Position numbers and translations under genes: made by a program
Assembly (NCBI GenBank): GCA_009694185.1
Contig: SHVR01000023.1
Location: 1 to 38,723 of the forward strand
Direction: 5' to 3'
DNA from: Alphaproteobacteria bacterium
GTDB taxonomy: Bacteria; Pseudomonadota; Alphaproteobacteria; SHVR01
DNA: 38,723 bases
Part shown: one piece after another, positions 25,397 through 34,320 of the stretch
Numbering within the stretch: position 1 is the stretch's first letter
Layout: each line of letters opens with the position of its first letter
Notes under the pieces: model-generated
The model's database searches: none
What the model was told of the DNA's origin: nothing
The model's input: only the letters and a program-made list of their open reading frames with translations

Positions 25397-26914
25397 ATGC
25401 GAAGATCCGGATCCATCATCACCCTATTGGCCCTCGCAACGGCCATGGCCGCCGGGTCCGCGCTGGCCGGCAAGGCCAACGATACATTGACCTGGAGCAG
25501 CCTCGCCGAGCCCCCGAACATCAGCTACTATGCCAACACAAAACGCGACGGTTTGATCCTGGCGGCGCACATCTGGGACGGTCTCGTCTACCGGGACGAG
25601 CGCACGGGGGAATTCAAGCCGCATCTTGCCAAGGCGGTCCATCACCCCAGTCCGATCCTGATCGAGATTGAGTTGCGCGACGACGTGACATTCCACAATG
25701 GCGACCGGCTGAGCGCCGAGGATGTGGCCTGGACCCTTAATTATTTCAATTCCCCCGAGAGTCACAATGTCGCGCCGACCAGAACCTCGTGGATCGAGCG
25801 GGCGGAAGTGATTGCACCCGATCGGGTGCGCCTGCACCTGGCGCGGCCGTTTCCGGCCGCCATGGCATTTCTCGCCAGCGTTATACCGATTTACCCAAGA
25901 GCCTATTACGAGCGGGTCGGCCCCGCGAGATTCGCCAGGGCGCCGGTGGGCACGGGTCCTTACCGGGTCGCCGAGACCGTCCCGGGCAAGCAGATCGTGC
26001 TCAGGCGCTTCGCGGGCTATTTCGGTGGCGCCAAGGGCAAGCCCGGCATCGCGACCCTGATCTACCGCCCGATCATGGACCGCGGCGCCCAGATCGACGA
26101 GATGCTGGCCGGCAAGGTCGATTGGCTCTGGCAGATTCCGGTCGACCAGTGCGACCGCCTGAAGGCCCGCAAGGGGATCGTGGTGCGCGGCGGCGAGACC
26201 ATGCGCATCGCCTATCTGGGCTTCGACGCGATCGGGCCGGCGAGCGAGCATCCGCTCGCAAACCGCGTCGTTCGCCAAGCGATTGCCCACGCCGTCGATC
26301 GCCAGGCCATTGTCCGCCAGCACAAGCCGCCCGGTGCGGAGGTGGTCGATCTTGCCTGTTATCCGGGCCAATTCGGGTGTGCCTCGCCGGGGGCGCCGGT
26401 CTACGGCTTCGACCCCGACAAGGCGCGCCGTCTGCTGGCGCAGGCGGGCTTCCCGAACGGCTTCACGGTGGATTTTTACGGCTATCGGGATCGACCGGTG
26501 ATGGACGCGATCGCGACTTACTTGAGGAATGTAGGCATTGGCACAAGGCCGCACTGGGTCACGTCGAGCGAGCTCCGTCAGAAGCGGCGCGCCGGGCAGA
26601 CGCCGCTCGCGCTGGCGAGCTGGGGATCGAGCGGCATCCCGGACGTGGCGGCGATCATCGGCGTGTTCTTCAACGGCTCGATGGACGACCGGGCGCAGGA
26701 CGCGCGGCTGAGCGAACTGGTCGACGCTGGCGAGACCGTGACCGACACGACCCAACGCCAGCAGGTCTATGCCGCGGCGCTCGGTATCGTGGCGACGCAA
26801 ATCTATTGGCTGCCGCTCCACGCGGACGCGCACTACTATGCCCATGTCGATCAGCTCGACTTCACCCCGAGCGCCGACGAAGTGCCGCGCTTCTTCAATG
26901 CGCGCTGGAAATAG
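25397..26914 (+). CDS. Peptide/opine-type ABC transporter substrate-binding protein (SBP_bac_5)
   Basis: A 505-residue extracytoplasmic binding protein of the DppA/OppA family. A signal peptide (LLALATAMAAGSALA) is followed by LTWSSLAEPPNIS, the conserved LRDDVTFHNGDRLSAEDVAWTL in two adjoining parts, APVGTGPYRV and the late RQAIAHAVDR helix. It captures a peptide, opine or amide-like solute in the periplasm. Permease and ATPase genes of the system are absent on both sides. Instead an amidase follows 34 bases later and an MhpD-like hydratase after that, suggesting that the captured compound carries an amide bond. Confidence 0.87.
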   Translation: MRRSGSIITLLALATAMAAGSALAGKANDTLTWSSLAEPPNISYYANTKRDGLILAAHIWDGLVYRDERTGEFKPHLAKAVHHPSPILIEIELRDDVTFHNGDRLSAEDVAWTLNYFNSPESHNVAPTRTSWIERAEVIAPDRVRLHLARPFPAAMAFLASVIPIYPRAYYERVGPARFARAPVGTGPYRVAETVPGKQIVLRRFAGYFGGAKGKPGIATLIYRPIMDRGAQIDEMLAGKVDWLWQIPVDQCDRLKARKGIVVRGGETMRIAYLGFDAIGPASEHPLANRVVRQAIAHAVDRQAIVRQHKPPGAEVVDLACYPGQFGCASPGAPVYGFDPDKARRLLAQAGFPNGFTVDFYGYRDRPVMDAIATYLRNVGIGTRPHWVTSSELRQKRRAGQTPLALASWGSSGIPDVAAIIGVFFNGSMDDRAQDARLSELVDAGETVTDTTQRQQVYAAALGIVATQIYWLPLHADAHYYAHVDQLDFTPSADEVPRFFNARWK

Positions 26915-26948
26915 CCCGCCCCCACCCCATCCGCGAAGGACATCCGCC

Positions 26949-28451
26949 ATGGCCCGGAACGAGACTCTGTTTCGCCTCTCGGCCGTCGAGGCGCGCCGGC
27001 TGATCGGCGGCAAGGAGATTTCGCCGGTCGAGCTGCTCGAGGCTTGCCTGGCTCGCATCGAGCAAGTGAACCCGGCGGTCAACGCCATCACCGCGACCTG
27101 TTTCAAGCGCGCTCGAAGCGAGGCCAAGGCGGCGGAAAAGGCGGTCCTCAAGGGCGAGCCGCTGGGTCTGTTGCACGGCCTGCCGACGGGTATCAAGGAC
27201 TTGCAGGATACCGAGGGCCTGCGCACCACCTATGGCTCGCCGATTTTCGCCCGCCATGTCCCGGCCGAGGACGAGGCGATGGTTGCGACCATGCGGGCCA
27301 GGGGCGCCATCCTGGTCGGCAAGACCAACGTGCCCGAATGGGGTGCCGGCGCCAACACCCGCAACCCGGTCTATGGTGCCACCGGCAATCCCTTCGATCC
27401 CAGGCTGAATTGCGGCGGGTCGAGTGGCGGCTCGGCGGTCGCGCTCGCAACCGACATGTTGCCGGTCTGCTCGGGCTCGGATACGGGCGGCTCGCTGCGT
27501 ATTCCGGCGGCCTATTGCGGGGTGGTCGGCTTTCGTCCCTCGCCGGGCCTGGTGCCGGCGAGCCGCCGCGCCCATGGCTGGACGCCGATCTCCGTTATCG
27601 GCCCCATGGGCCGGAGCGTCGCGGACACCTGTCTGGTCATGGCGGCGCAAGTCTCGGACGACAGCCGCGATCCCTTCGCGGGGCCGGTCGATCCCGAAAG
27701 CTTTGCCCGGCCCATGCCCGTCGATCTCGGCGGCTTGAGGGTGGCGGTCAGCGAGGATCTGGGCTTTTGTCCCGTGGACAAGGATATCCGCGCGGCCTTT
27801 CGCCGGAAGGTGGCGGCGTTCAAGGGGCTGTTTCGCCAATGCGTCACGGGAACGCCCGATTTTGGCGAGGCTGACCGTGTGTTCGACGTCGTGCGCGCCG
27901 TCAGCTATCTCGCGCGCTTCCAGAAATGGTACGCCGAGGACCCGGACAAGCTCGGCCCCAATGTCCGCGCCAATTACGAGCAGGCGGCCGCCATGTCGCT
28001 CGCCGATTTCGCCTGGGCCCATAGCGAGCAGACCGCCATCTATCGCCGCGTCCAGGCCTTCTTCAAGGACTTCGATCTGCTGATCGCGCCGACCGTGCCG
28101 GTCACGCCGTTTCCCTGGAGCCAGCTTTATGCCACTCACATCAACGGCAAGCCGCTCGCCAACTATTATCATTGGCTGTCGCTGACCTATGGCATCACGC
28201 TGACGGGCCATCCCGCCATCTCGATCCCGGCGGGCCTCGACCATAAGGCCATGCCGTTCGGCTTGCAGATCGTGGGTCCACACGCGGGCGATCGTCTCGT
28301 GCTCGGCGCCGCCCACGCCATGGAATGTGCCTTTGCCGGGGTGAGCGCGCTCAGGCGGCCGGTCGCCGATCCGGACAAGCTGCTGGCAACGCGGGGCAAG
28401 GTCGATTTCACGACGCCGATTACGGAACGCGGACAGAAAGGAAGGGCGTGA
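26949..28451 (+). CDS. Amidase-signature-family hydrolase
   Basis: A 500-residue amidase with the full Lys/cis-Ser/Ser triad: Lys83 (TGIKDLQD), Ser159 (CGGSSGGSAVA) and nucleophile Ser182 (SDTGGSLRIPA). It hydrolyses an amide to acid plus ammonia or amine. It lacks the gatC/gatB neighbours of a tRNA amidotransferase, so a catabolic amidase is the better reading. Aryl- or alkylamides are the usual substrates. It follows the peptide-type binding protein and ends one base before the MhpD-like gene, so all three likely share a transcript. No signal peptide is present; the protein should be cytoplasmic. Confidence 0.9.
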   Translation: MARNETLFRLSAVEARRLIGGKEISPVELLEACLARIEQVNPAVNAITATCFKRARSEAKAAEKAVLKGEPLGLLHGLPTGIKDLQDTEGLRTTYGSPIFARHVPAEDEAMVATMRARGAILVGKTNVPEWGAGANTRNPVYGATGNPFDPRLNCGGSSGGSAVALATDMLPVCSGSDTGGSLRIPAAYCGVVGFRPSPGLVPASRRAHGWTPISVIGPMGRSVADTCLVMAAQVSDDSRDPFAGPVDPESFARPMPVDLGGLRVAVSEDLGFCPVDKDIRAAFRRKVAAFKGLFRQCVTGTPDFGEADRVFDVVRAVSYLARFQKWYAEDPDKLGPNVRANYEQAAAMSLADFAWAHSEQTAIYRRVQAFFKDFDLLIAPTVPVTPFPWSQLYATHINGKPLANYYHWLSLTYGITLTGHPAISIPAGLDHKAMPFGLQIVGPHAGDRLVLGAAHAMECAFAGVSALRRPVADPDKLLATRGKVDFTTPITERGQKGRA

Positions 28452-28452
28452 C

Positions 28453-29211
28453 ATGGACCAGGCAAAAGTAGCACGGGTGGCGGAGCTGCTGTTCCAGGCC
28501 CGCGCGGCAAGGCACGAGATCGTGCCGGCGGCGGACGATATGCCAAGCGATCTCGACGAGTCCTACGCCATCCAGGAAACAGTGGCGCGCCGGCTTGGCG
28601 CCATCGGCGGCTGGAAGACGGGCGCCGGGTTGCCGACGGCCGAGCCCAGTGCGGCACCCCTCTATACCGCCACCATGTTCCAGAGCCCCGCCCGGCTGCC
28701 GGCGGACCGCTTCGGGCGCCTCGGCCTCGAAGCCGAGATCGCCTACAGGTTCGGCCGCGACCTGCCGGCGCGCGTCGCCCCTTATGGTGAGGACGAGGTG
28801 CTGGCGGCGATCGCCACGCTGCATCCGGCCATCGAAGTGGTCGACACAAGGCTGAAAGCGTTTCCCGATATCGATCGCCGCTGGCAGGTGGCCGACAATG
28901 CCGCCAATGGCGGGTTCGTTTATGGGCCGGGCGTGGCGGAGTGGCGGCGGATCGACGTTAGCCGTCTGGCGTCGGTCCTCACGATCGACGGGAAAGTGGC
29001 GGTATCGACGGTCGGCGGCAACAAGGCGGTCGATCTCGTCCGGCTGCTGGTCTGGGTGGCGAACCACCGGAGGGCGCGGGGCGCGGGATTGAAGGCCGGC
29101 GATTTCGTCACGACGGGTTCTTATACGGGCCTGATCTTCACCCATCCCGGCGCCGTCGTCCGGGCGGAATTTCCCGGCGTCGGCGCGGTCGATTTGACAT
29201 ACGCCGCATGA
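28453..29211 (+). CDS. 2-keto-4-pentenoate hydratase-like protein (MhpD/FAH family)
   Basis: A 252-residue member of the fumarylacetoacetase-fold hydratase/decarboxylase group. Lys55 (GGWKTGAG) and the metal-binding E93-A-E95 (LGLEAEIAYRF) are in place, and NGGFVYG and GSYTGLIF occupy the later conserved loops. Relatives hydrate 2-hydroxy-dienoates from meta-cleavage of aromatics or decarboxylate 4-oxalocrotonate. No ring-cleavage dioxygenase of the meta type is adjacent, so the exact reaction is open. The start comes 1 base after the amidase stop, and its own stop overlaps the next gene by ATGA. Confidence 0.85.
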   Translation: MDQAKVARVAELLFQARAARHEIVPAADDMPSDLDESYAIQETVARRLGAIGGWKTGAGLPTAEPSAAPLYTATMFQSPARLPADRFGRLGLEAEIAYRFGRDLPARVAPYGEDEVLAAIATLHPAIEVVDTRLKAFPDIDRRWQVADNAANGGFVYGPGVAEWRRIDVSRLASVLTIDGKVAVSTVGGNKAVDLVRLLVWVANHRRARGAGLKAGDFVTTGSYTGLIFTHPGAVVRAEFPGVGAVDLTYAA

Positions 29212-30209
29212 CGGGCGGTCTTGTCGCGGGTGCGCGCTTTTTGCTGGTGCTGGCCGTGATGGTGGCAGCGGGGGCGGCGTTGGCGTTCGACTTGCAAGGG
29301 CATCGGGGCGCGCGCGCGCTCATGCCCGAGAACACGCTGCCGGCGTTCCAGCGGGCGCTGGCGATCGGCGTTACCACACTCGAATTGGATGTCGGCATGA
29401 CCAAGGATGGGGTGCTGGTCATCCACCATGACCGCCGCCTCAATCCCGACATGACGCGCGGGCCGGACGGCGAATGGCTGTTGCCGCCGACGCCCTTGTT
29501 GGGCTCGCTGACGCTGGCGGAACTGAAAGCCTACGACGTGGGCACGATGAAGCCCGGCATCGCCTATGCCCGGCAATTCTCCAATCAGGTCGCGGTGCCG
29601 GGTACACGGGTGCCAAGTTTGGCCGAGCTGTTCCAATTCGTGCGCCGCTCCGGCAACGAGACGGTCCGCTTCAACATCGAGACCAAGCTATCGCCCTTGG
29701 CGCCGGATGAAACGCCAGAGCCCGGCACCTTCGCGCGCGCCCTTGTGGCGGCGCTCAGAGAACACGGCATGGCAAACCGGGCCACCGTCCAGTCGTTCGA
29801 TTGGCGCACCCTCAAGGTTGTCCAGACCGTGGCACCCTTCATCCCGACCGTCTATCTCACCATCGAAAGTGGTGCCAATCCGACCGTTCGGCGTGGCGAT
29901 CCGAAGCCTTCGCCCTGGACCGGCGATTTCCAAGTGAGCGACTTTGGCGGTTCCGTGCCGGGCATGATTCGGGCGGCGGGTGGCCGCGTCTGGTCGCCGT
30001 TTCACCGGGACCCGAGCGACGAGGCACTCCGGGAAGCGAAGGCGCTCGGCCTCGCGGTGGTCGTGTGGACCGTGAACGACCCCGCGGACATGGCAAAACT
30101 GATCCAGCGCGGTGTCGACGGGATCATTTCCGACCGGCCCGATTTGGTGCGCGAGGTCATGGCTCGGATGGGGCTGGCGCTGCCGCCGGAGACGCCAGTG
30201 ACGCCCTGA
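29208..30209 (+). CDS. Periplasmic glycerophosphodiester phosphodiesterase
   Basis: A 333-residue GDPD-family enzyme. A signal peptide (FLLVLAVMVAAGAALAF) is followed by the catalytic start GHRGARALMPENT with H32 and R33, metal ligands E41, E59 and D61 (LELDVGMT), and the second histidine in VIHHDR (73-74). The barrel closes with VVVWTVND and GVDGIISDRPD. It cleaves deacylated phospholipids to glycerol-3-phosphate and an alcohol, in the periplasm. The ATGA overlap with the MhpD-like gene couples it to a catabolic operon in which its function does not obviously fit. Confidence 0.9.
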   Translation: MTGGLVAGARFLLVLAVMVAAGAALAFDLQGHRGARALMPENTLPAFQRALAIGVTTLELDVGMTKDGVLVIHHDRRLNPDMTRGPDGEWLLPPTPLLGSLTLAELKAYDVGTMKPGIAYARQFSNQVAVPGTRVPSLAELFQFVRRSGNETVRFNIETKLSPLAPDETPEPGTFARALVAALREHGMANRATVQSFDWRTLKVVQTVAPFIPTVYLTIESGANPTVRRGDPKPSPWTGDFQVSDFGGSVPGMIRAAGGRVWSPFHRDPSDEALREAKALGLAVVVWTVNDPADMAKLIQRGVDGIISDRPDLVREVMARMGLALPPETPVTP

Positions 30210-30368
30210 TGTCCGGGCTCGGAGGATGACCTGGATCAAGGCGCCCGCCGCCCGGTAGGCCGAGGCTATGGCCATGGTTTCTCGAAATCCGGATCGGCCT
30301 CGCTTCCGTTCGGTGGACAGTGGGTCTAAGCTCGCTGTCAAGTGAGCCATCATAAACGGGGGGATACC

Positions 30369-31349
30369 ATGTCTCTGCGCGCCGGCTGCGTCGCCTTGGC
30401 CTTGGCCGTCTCGGTTGTTCTGCTCCCGCAACCCTCGAACGGGCAAGGGGCGGAAGGCTTTCCGCGCCGGCAAATTCAGCTCTGGGTAGCCGCGCCCGCT
30501 GGCGGGCCGACCGATGTGGGTGCCCGCATCGTCGCTTCCATCGCCGAGAAGTTGCTGGGCCAGCCCATGGTGGTGGTGAACAAGCCCGGCGCCGGCGGCC
30601 AAGTGGGCATCACCGAATTCACCCGCCAGAAGGCGGATGGTTACAACATCGGTTTTGTGTTCCTGCCGGGGGTCAACACCATCGTGCTCGACCCCGAGCG
30701 CAAGGCCGTCTTCACCATGGACGACTTCACGCCGCTCATCAATCAGGTGCTCGACCCCGGCGTGATCTGGGTGAAGGCGGACAGCCCCTACAAGACCCTC
30801 GACGATCTGGTGCGGGCGGCGCGGAAGGAGCCGAGCAAGGTCACGGCCTGCACCACGGGCATCCTGGGTGACGATCACCTCGCAATTCTGATGCTAGAAG
30901 AAGCCGCCAAGGTGAAATTCCGCATCGTCCATCTCGAGGGCGCGGCGGGCCAGCTCACGGCCATTCTGGGCGGCCATGTGGAATCGGCCTTCGACAATGT
31001 GGGCAGCGTCGCGAAGCGCGCGAAGTCGGGCGAAGTGCGAATCCTCGCCACCATGGACCCGGAGCGCTCCAAGTTTGTCCCCGACGTGCCGACGACTAAG
31101 GAGCTCGGCTATCCCTCCGTGGTCTCCAACTCGACCCGCGGCATCGTGGCGCCCAAGGGCCTGCCGGCGCCGATCGCCCAGAAGCTTCGCGCCGCGCTCC
31201 GCCAGGCGATGGAGGATCCCGAACATATCCGCCGCATGGAGGAGACCGGCCTCGCCCTCAAGCTCATGGAGGGTGACGAATATGCTAAATACATCAAGGA
31301 TATCCATGCGCGCGCCGCCAAGTACACCGAGGTCGCCAAGCGGCAATAG
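30369..31349 (+). CDS. Bug/TctC-family tripartite tricarboxylate-type binding protein
   Basis: A 326-residue secreted solute receptor. A signal peptide ends near SNGQGAEGFP. The family core then reads LWVAAPAGGPTDVGAR, VVNKPGAGGQVG, TPLINQVL, KVTACTTGILGD, the ligand-loop region GAAGQLTAILGGHV and PDVPTTKELGYP. Such proteins bind carboxylated small molecules, and many genomes hold large numbers with no adjacent TctAB permease, as here. The start at 30369 follows a CGGGGGGATACC leader. The 159 bases before it (30210-30368) carry no gene and presumably its promoter. Two acyl-CoA dehydrogenases follow, so the receptor may supply the acid they eventually degrade. Confidence 0.88.
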   Translation: MSLRAGCVALALAVSVVLLPQPSNGQGAEGFPRRQIQLWVAAPAGGPTDVGARIVASIAEKLLGQPMVVVNKPGAGGQVGITEFTRQKADGYNIGFVFLPGVNTIVLDPERKAVFTMDDFTPLINQVLDPGVIWVKADSPYKTLDDLVRAARKEPSKVTACTTGILGDDHLAILMLEEAAKVKFRIVHLEGAAGQLTAILGGHVESAFDNVGSVAKRAKSGEVRILATMDPERSKFVPDVPTTKELGYPSVVSNSTRGIVAPKGLPAPIAQKLRAALRQAMEDPEHIRRMEETGLALKLMEGDEYAKYIKDIHARAAKYTEVAKRQ

Positions 31350-31390
31350 GCGGCGGGCGCCGGGATCTTCGCGAGCAGAAGGGGCAAGTC

Positions 31391-32587
31391 ATGGACATGA
31401 GTTTCAGCGCGGCCGATCGGGCGTTCCGGGACGAGGCGCGCGACTTCCTGGCGCGGAAGCTGCCGGCGGACGTGGCGCACAAGGTACAAGCGGGCTTCCA
31501 GGTCAGCCGTGCCGAGACAATGCATTGGCACAAGACGCTCTATGACCATGGCTGGGTGGCACCCAATTGGCCGGCGGAGCATGGCGGGCCCGGCTGGTCG
31601 GTCACCCAGAAATATATCTGGGACGAGGAATCGACGCTCGCCGGGGCGCCGCGTCTCATCATGTTCGGCATTACCATGTGCGGCCCGGTGCTGATGGGCT
31701 TCGGCACGCCCGAACAGAAGCGCCACTATCTGCCGCGCATCCTCTCGGGCGAACATATCTGGTGCCAGGGCTATTCCGAGCCGGGTTCGGGCTCGGACCT
31801 CGCCTCGCTCAAATGCCGGGCCGATCTCGACGGCGACGATTTCGTCATCAACGGCTCGAAGATGTGGACCACCTCGGCCCATCACGCCAACATGGTCTTC
31901 TGCCTGGTGCGTACCAGCAGCAAGGGCAAGCGCCAGGAAGGCATCACCTTCATCCTGATCGACATGGCCACATCCGGCATCGAGGTCAGGCCGCTGATTA
32001 CCATCGAGGGTCTGCATGAGGTGAACCAGGTGTTCTTCACCGACGTGCGCGTGCCGAAGGCCAATGTGGTGGGCGAGGTCGACAAGGGCTGGACCGTCGC
32101 CAAGTATCTATTGGGTCACGAGCGCATGAGCGGCGGCGCACTCGGGACCCAGAAGAAGTTGCTGGCACAATTGAAGCAGCTCGCGGGCGAACAGCAAAGC
32201 GATGGCGCCAAGCTGATCGAGGACGCGACGTTCGGGCGCAAGATCGCCGAGGCCGAGATCGAGCTCATGACGCTGGAAGTTTTCATGCTGCGCCTGTTGG
32301 CGGCCGTCTCGGCCGACCGGGAAATGGGCGCTGAAGCCTCGATCGTGAAGATCAGGCGCACCGAGGTCCACCAGAAGCTGACCGAATTGAAGCTCGAAGC
32401 CGCGGGCTATTATGGCCAGCCTTTCGTCAGGGCCGCCCTCATCGACGGCTGGAACGAGGAGCCGATCGGCTTCGAGCATGCCAATGCCCTGGCGCCGAGC
32501 TATTTCAACAACCGCAAGCTCACCATCTTCGCCGGCTCGAACGAGATCCAGCACAACGTCATCGCCAAGGGGGTGTTGGGGCTCTGA
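31391..32587 (+). CDS. Acyl-CoA dehydrogenase, PimC-like (first of an adjacent pair)
   Basis: A 398-residue FAD enzyme that oxidises an acyl-CoA to the enoyl-CoA. Landmarks are GWVAPNWPAEHGGPGW near 54-69, WCQGYSEPGSGSDLASL (FAD/substrate loop), NGSKMWTTSAHH and a C-terminal IFAGSNEIQHNVIAKG. The position of the catalytic glutamate in medium-chain enzymes (just before the GT/GS in the C-terminal motif) is Ala here, so the base must be elsewhere, as in isovaleryl-CoA-type enzymes. The start at 31391 has AAGGGG 6 bases upstream. It is 17 bases before a close paralog, and the pair could form a hetero-oligomer. Confidence 0.9.
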   Translation: MDMSFSAADRAFRDEARDFLARKLPADVAHKVQAGFQVSRAETMHWHKTLYDHGWVAPNWPAEHGGPGWSVTQKYIWDEESTLAGAPRLIMFGITMCGPVLMGFGTPEQKRHYLPRILSGEHIWCQGYSEPGSGSDLASLKCRADLDGDDFVINGSKMWTTSAHHANMVFCLVRTSSKGKRQEGITFILIDMATSGIEVRPLITIEGLHEVNQVFFTDVRVPKANVVGEVDKGWTVAKYLLGHERMSGGALGTQKKLLAQLKQLAGEQQSDGAKLIEDATFGRKIAEAEIELMTLEVFMLRLLAAVSADREMGAEASIVKIRRTEVHQKLTELKLEAAGYYGQPFVRAALIDGWNEEPIGFEHANALAPSYFNNRKLTIFAGSNEIQHNVIAKGVLGL

Positions 32588-32604
32588 GCGTCAAGGGGGC
32601 CGCG

Positions 32605-33807
32605 ATGCATTTCGACTTTACGCCCGCGCACCACGCGTTCCGCCAGGAAGTCCGCGCGTTCCTTGGCGAGAAACTGCCGCCGGACCTCAAGTCCAAGGTG
32701 GAGAACGCGGTCGCGCTCACACGCGACGACATCATCCGCTGGCACCGCATTCTCCATGACCAGGGCTGGATCGCGCCCAACTGGCCCAAGGAATATGGTG
32801 GCCCGGGCTGGAGCATCGAACAGCGTTACATCTTCGACGACGAGCTCGGCCAATATGGGGCACCACGCCTGATCAGCTTCGGGCTCAACATGTGCGGCCC
32901 GGTGCTCATGCGCTTCGGCACCGAGGCGCAAAAGCACCGGTTCCTGCCGCGTATCCTGTCGGCCGAGGATGTGTGGTGCCAGGGCTATTCCGAGCCGGGT
33001 GCGGGCTCCGACCTCGCCTCGCTCAAGACCAAGGCCGTGCTCGAGGGCGACCATTGGATCGTCAACGGCTCCAAGATATGGACCACCTCGGCGCATATGG
33101 CCGACAAGGTGTTCCTTCTGGTGCGCACCAGCCAGGAGGAAAAGAAGCAGGACGGCATCTCCTTCCTGCTCTGCGACCTCGATCAGCCCGGCGTCGAGAT
33201 CCGGCCGATTCATCTCATGGACGGCCTGCACGAGACCAACCAGGTGTTCTATTGCGATGTGCGCGTGCCCAAGGAAAATCTGGTGGGTGAGCCGGGGAAG
33301 GGCTGGACGATCGCCAAATATCTCTTGGCCCATGAGCGCATGAGCGGCGGCTCCCTCGGCATGCAGAAGAAGGTGTTGGCGCAGATCAAGGCGATTGCCG
33401 GCCGCGATCAGACGAGCGGCGGCCGGCCCTTGGCGGCGGACGCGGATTTTCGCCGCAAGCTGGCCCAGGCCGAGTTGGAGCTCAAATCATTGGAGGCGTT
33501 CATCCTGCGAGCGCTCTCGTCCTTCTCGGCGGAGAAGGAACTTGGCGCCGAAGCCAACATCATGAAGCTGCGCGGCTCGGAGATTCACCAGCAACTCACC
33601 GAATTGCGCATGGAGGCCATGGGCTATTACGGCCAGCCCTACATGCTGGGCGCCTTGATGGAGGGCTGGCAGAACGAGGAGCCCGTCGGCTGGGAATATG
33701 CCAACGGCATGACGCCCGCCTACCTGCATTATCGCAAGGTCTCAATCTATTCCGGGTCGAACGAGATCCAGCACAACATCATCGCCAAGGGCACGCTCCG
33801 GCTCTGA
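32605..33807 (+). CDS. Acyl-CoA dehydrogenase, PimC-like (second of the pair)
   Basis: A 400-residue paralog of the preceding gene with the same landmarks in the same order: GWIAPNWPKEYGGPGW, WCQGYSEPGAGSDLASL, NGSKIWTTSAHM, HERMSGGSLG and IYSGSNEIQHNIIAKG at the end. By eye well over half of the residues agree with its neighbour. Ser replaces the medium-chain-type catalytic glutamate. The start at 32605 has AAGGGGG about 6 bases upstream. Tandem duplicates may have split substrates, or may have become two subunits of one enzyme. It converges on hspQ with 12 bases between stops. Confidence 0.9.
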   Translation: MHFDFTPAHHAFRQEVRAFLGEKLPPDLKSKVENAVALTRDDIIRWHRILHDQGWIAPNWPKEYGGPGWSIEQRYIFDDELGQYGAPRLISFGLNMCGPVLMRFGTEAQKHRFLPRILSAEDVWCQGYSEPGAGSDLASLKTKAVLEGDHWIVNGSKIWTTSAHMADKVFLLVRTSQEEKKQDGISFLLCDLDQPGVEIRPIHLMDGLHETNQVFYCDVRVPKENLVGEPGKGWTIAKYLLAHERMSGGSLGMQKKVLAQIKAIAGRDQTSGGRPLAADADFRRKLAQAELELKSLEAFILRALSSFSAEKELGAEANIMKLRGSEIHQQLTELRMEAMGYYGQPYMLGALMEGWQNEEPVGWEYANGMTPAYLHYRKVSIYSGSNEIQHNIIAKGTLRL

Positions 33808-33819
33808 TAGGGCGGCCGG

Positions 33820-34182
33820 TCAATGGCTGCGCTGGCGAAACAGCGACTCGTAGCAGCCGTCCTTCAACGGCCCGAACAGGTCGCCCACCTGCGGGTGGTT
33901 GACCGGCTTGCCGGTCTCGTCCATCACCAAATTCTGTTCCGAGACATAGGCGATATAGGTCGACAGGGCGTTCTCCGCCAGCAGGTGATAGAAGGGCTGG
34001 TCGCGGCGCGGACGGCGCTCGGCCGGGATCGACAGGTACCATTCCTCGGAATTGTTGAACACCGGGTCGACATCGAAGATCACGCCCCGAAACGGATAGA
34101 GGCGGTGGCGGACCACATGTCCGATCTGGAATTTGGCGATGCCGCCGATCGTCTGGGTAAGCAAGGATCGTCGCTCCGTCAT
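33820..34182 (-). CDS. hspQ: Heat shock protein HspQ (hemimethylated-DNA-binding YccV family)
   Basis: A 120-residue protein with the family core AKFQIGHVVRHRLYPFRGVIFDVDP, NNSEEWYLSIP, RRDQPFYHLLAEN and YVSEQNLVMD, given here in short pieces. In enterobacteria HspQ acts as a specificity-enhancing partner of the Lon protease and was earlier linked to DnaA stability; the same role is inferred here. The start at 34182 fits the family N-terminus; an ATG at 34209 would add nine residues and has no better ribosome site. It is a housekeeping gene in an otherwise catabolic stretch, with a terminator for the thiolase operon lying upstream of it. Confidence 0.88.
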   Translation of the reverse strand: MTERRSLLTQTIGGIAKFQIGHVVRHRLYPFRGVIFDVDPVFNNSEEWYLSIPAERRPRRDQPFYHLLAENALSTYIAYVSEQNLVMDETGKPVNHPQVGDLFGPLKDGCYESLFRQRSH

Positions 34183-34278
34183 GTCCGACCCACACACGCC
34201 ACGCCCCATGGTCGCCGGGCAGGGAGTGGCAATAGCAGGGCGATTATACCTTGTGGCGCGCTCGAACGAAAATATTTC

Positions 34279-34314
34279 CGCGGCCGGGCCGTCCGGAAGA
34301 GCGGCCCGGCCGCG
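34279..34314 (-). terminator. Rho-independent terminator of the thiolase operon
   Basis: A perfect 13-base GC stem (CGCGGCCGGGCCG at 34279-34291, its complement at 34302-34314) closes a 10-base loop. On the minus strand it begins 6 bases after the thiolase stop and is followed by GAAATATTTTC, a T-rich run in a GC-rich region. Position, stem and tail all fit intrinsic termination. Confidence 0.75.
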
Positions 34315-34320
34315 CCGGTA

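Noticed and set aside
25424-27229. Minus-strand open frame of 601 codons opposite the peptide-binding protein
   Set aside because: Antisense to two well-supported genes and without recognisable domains.
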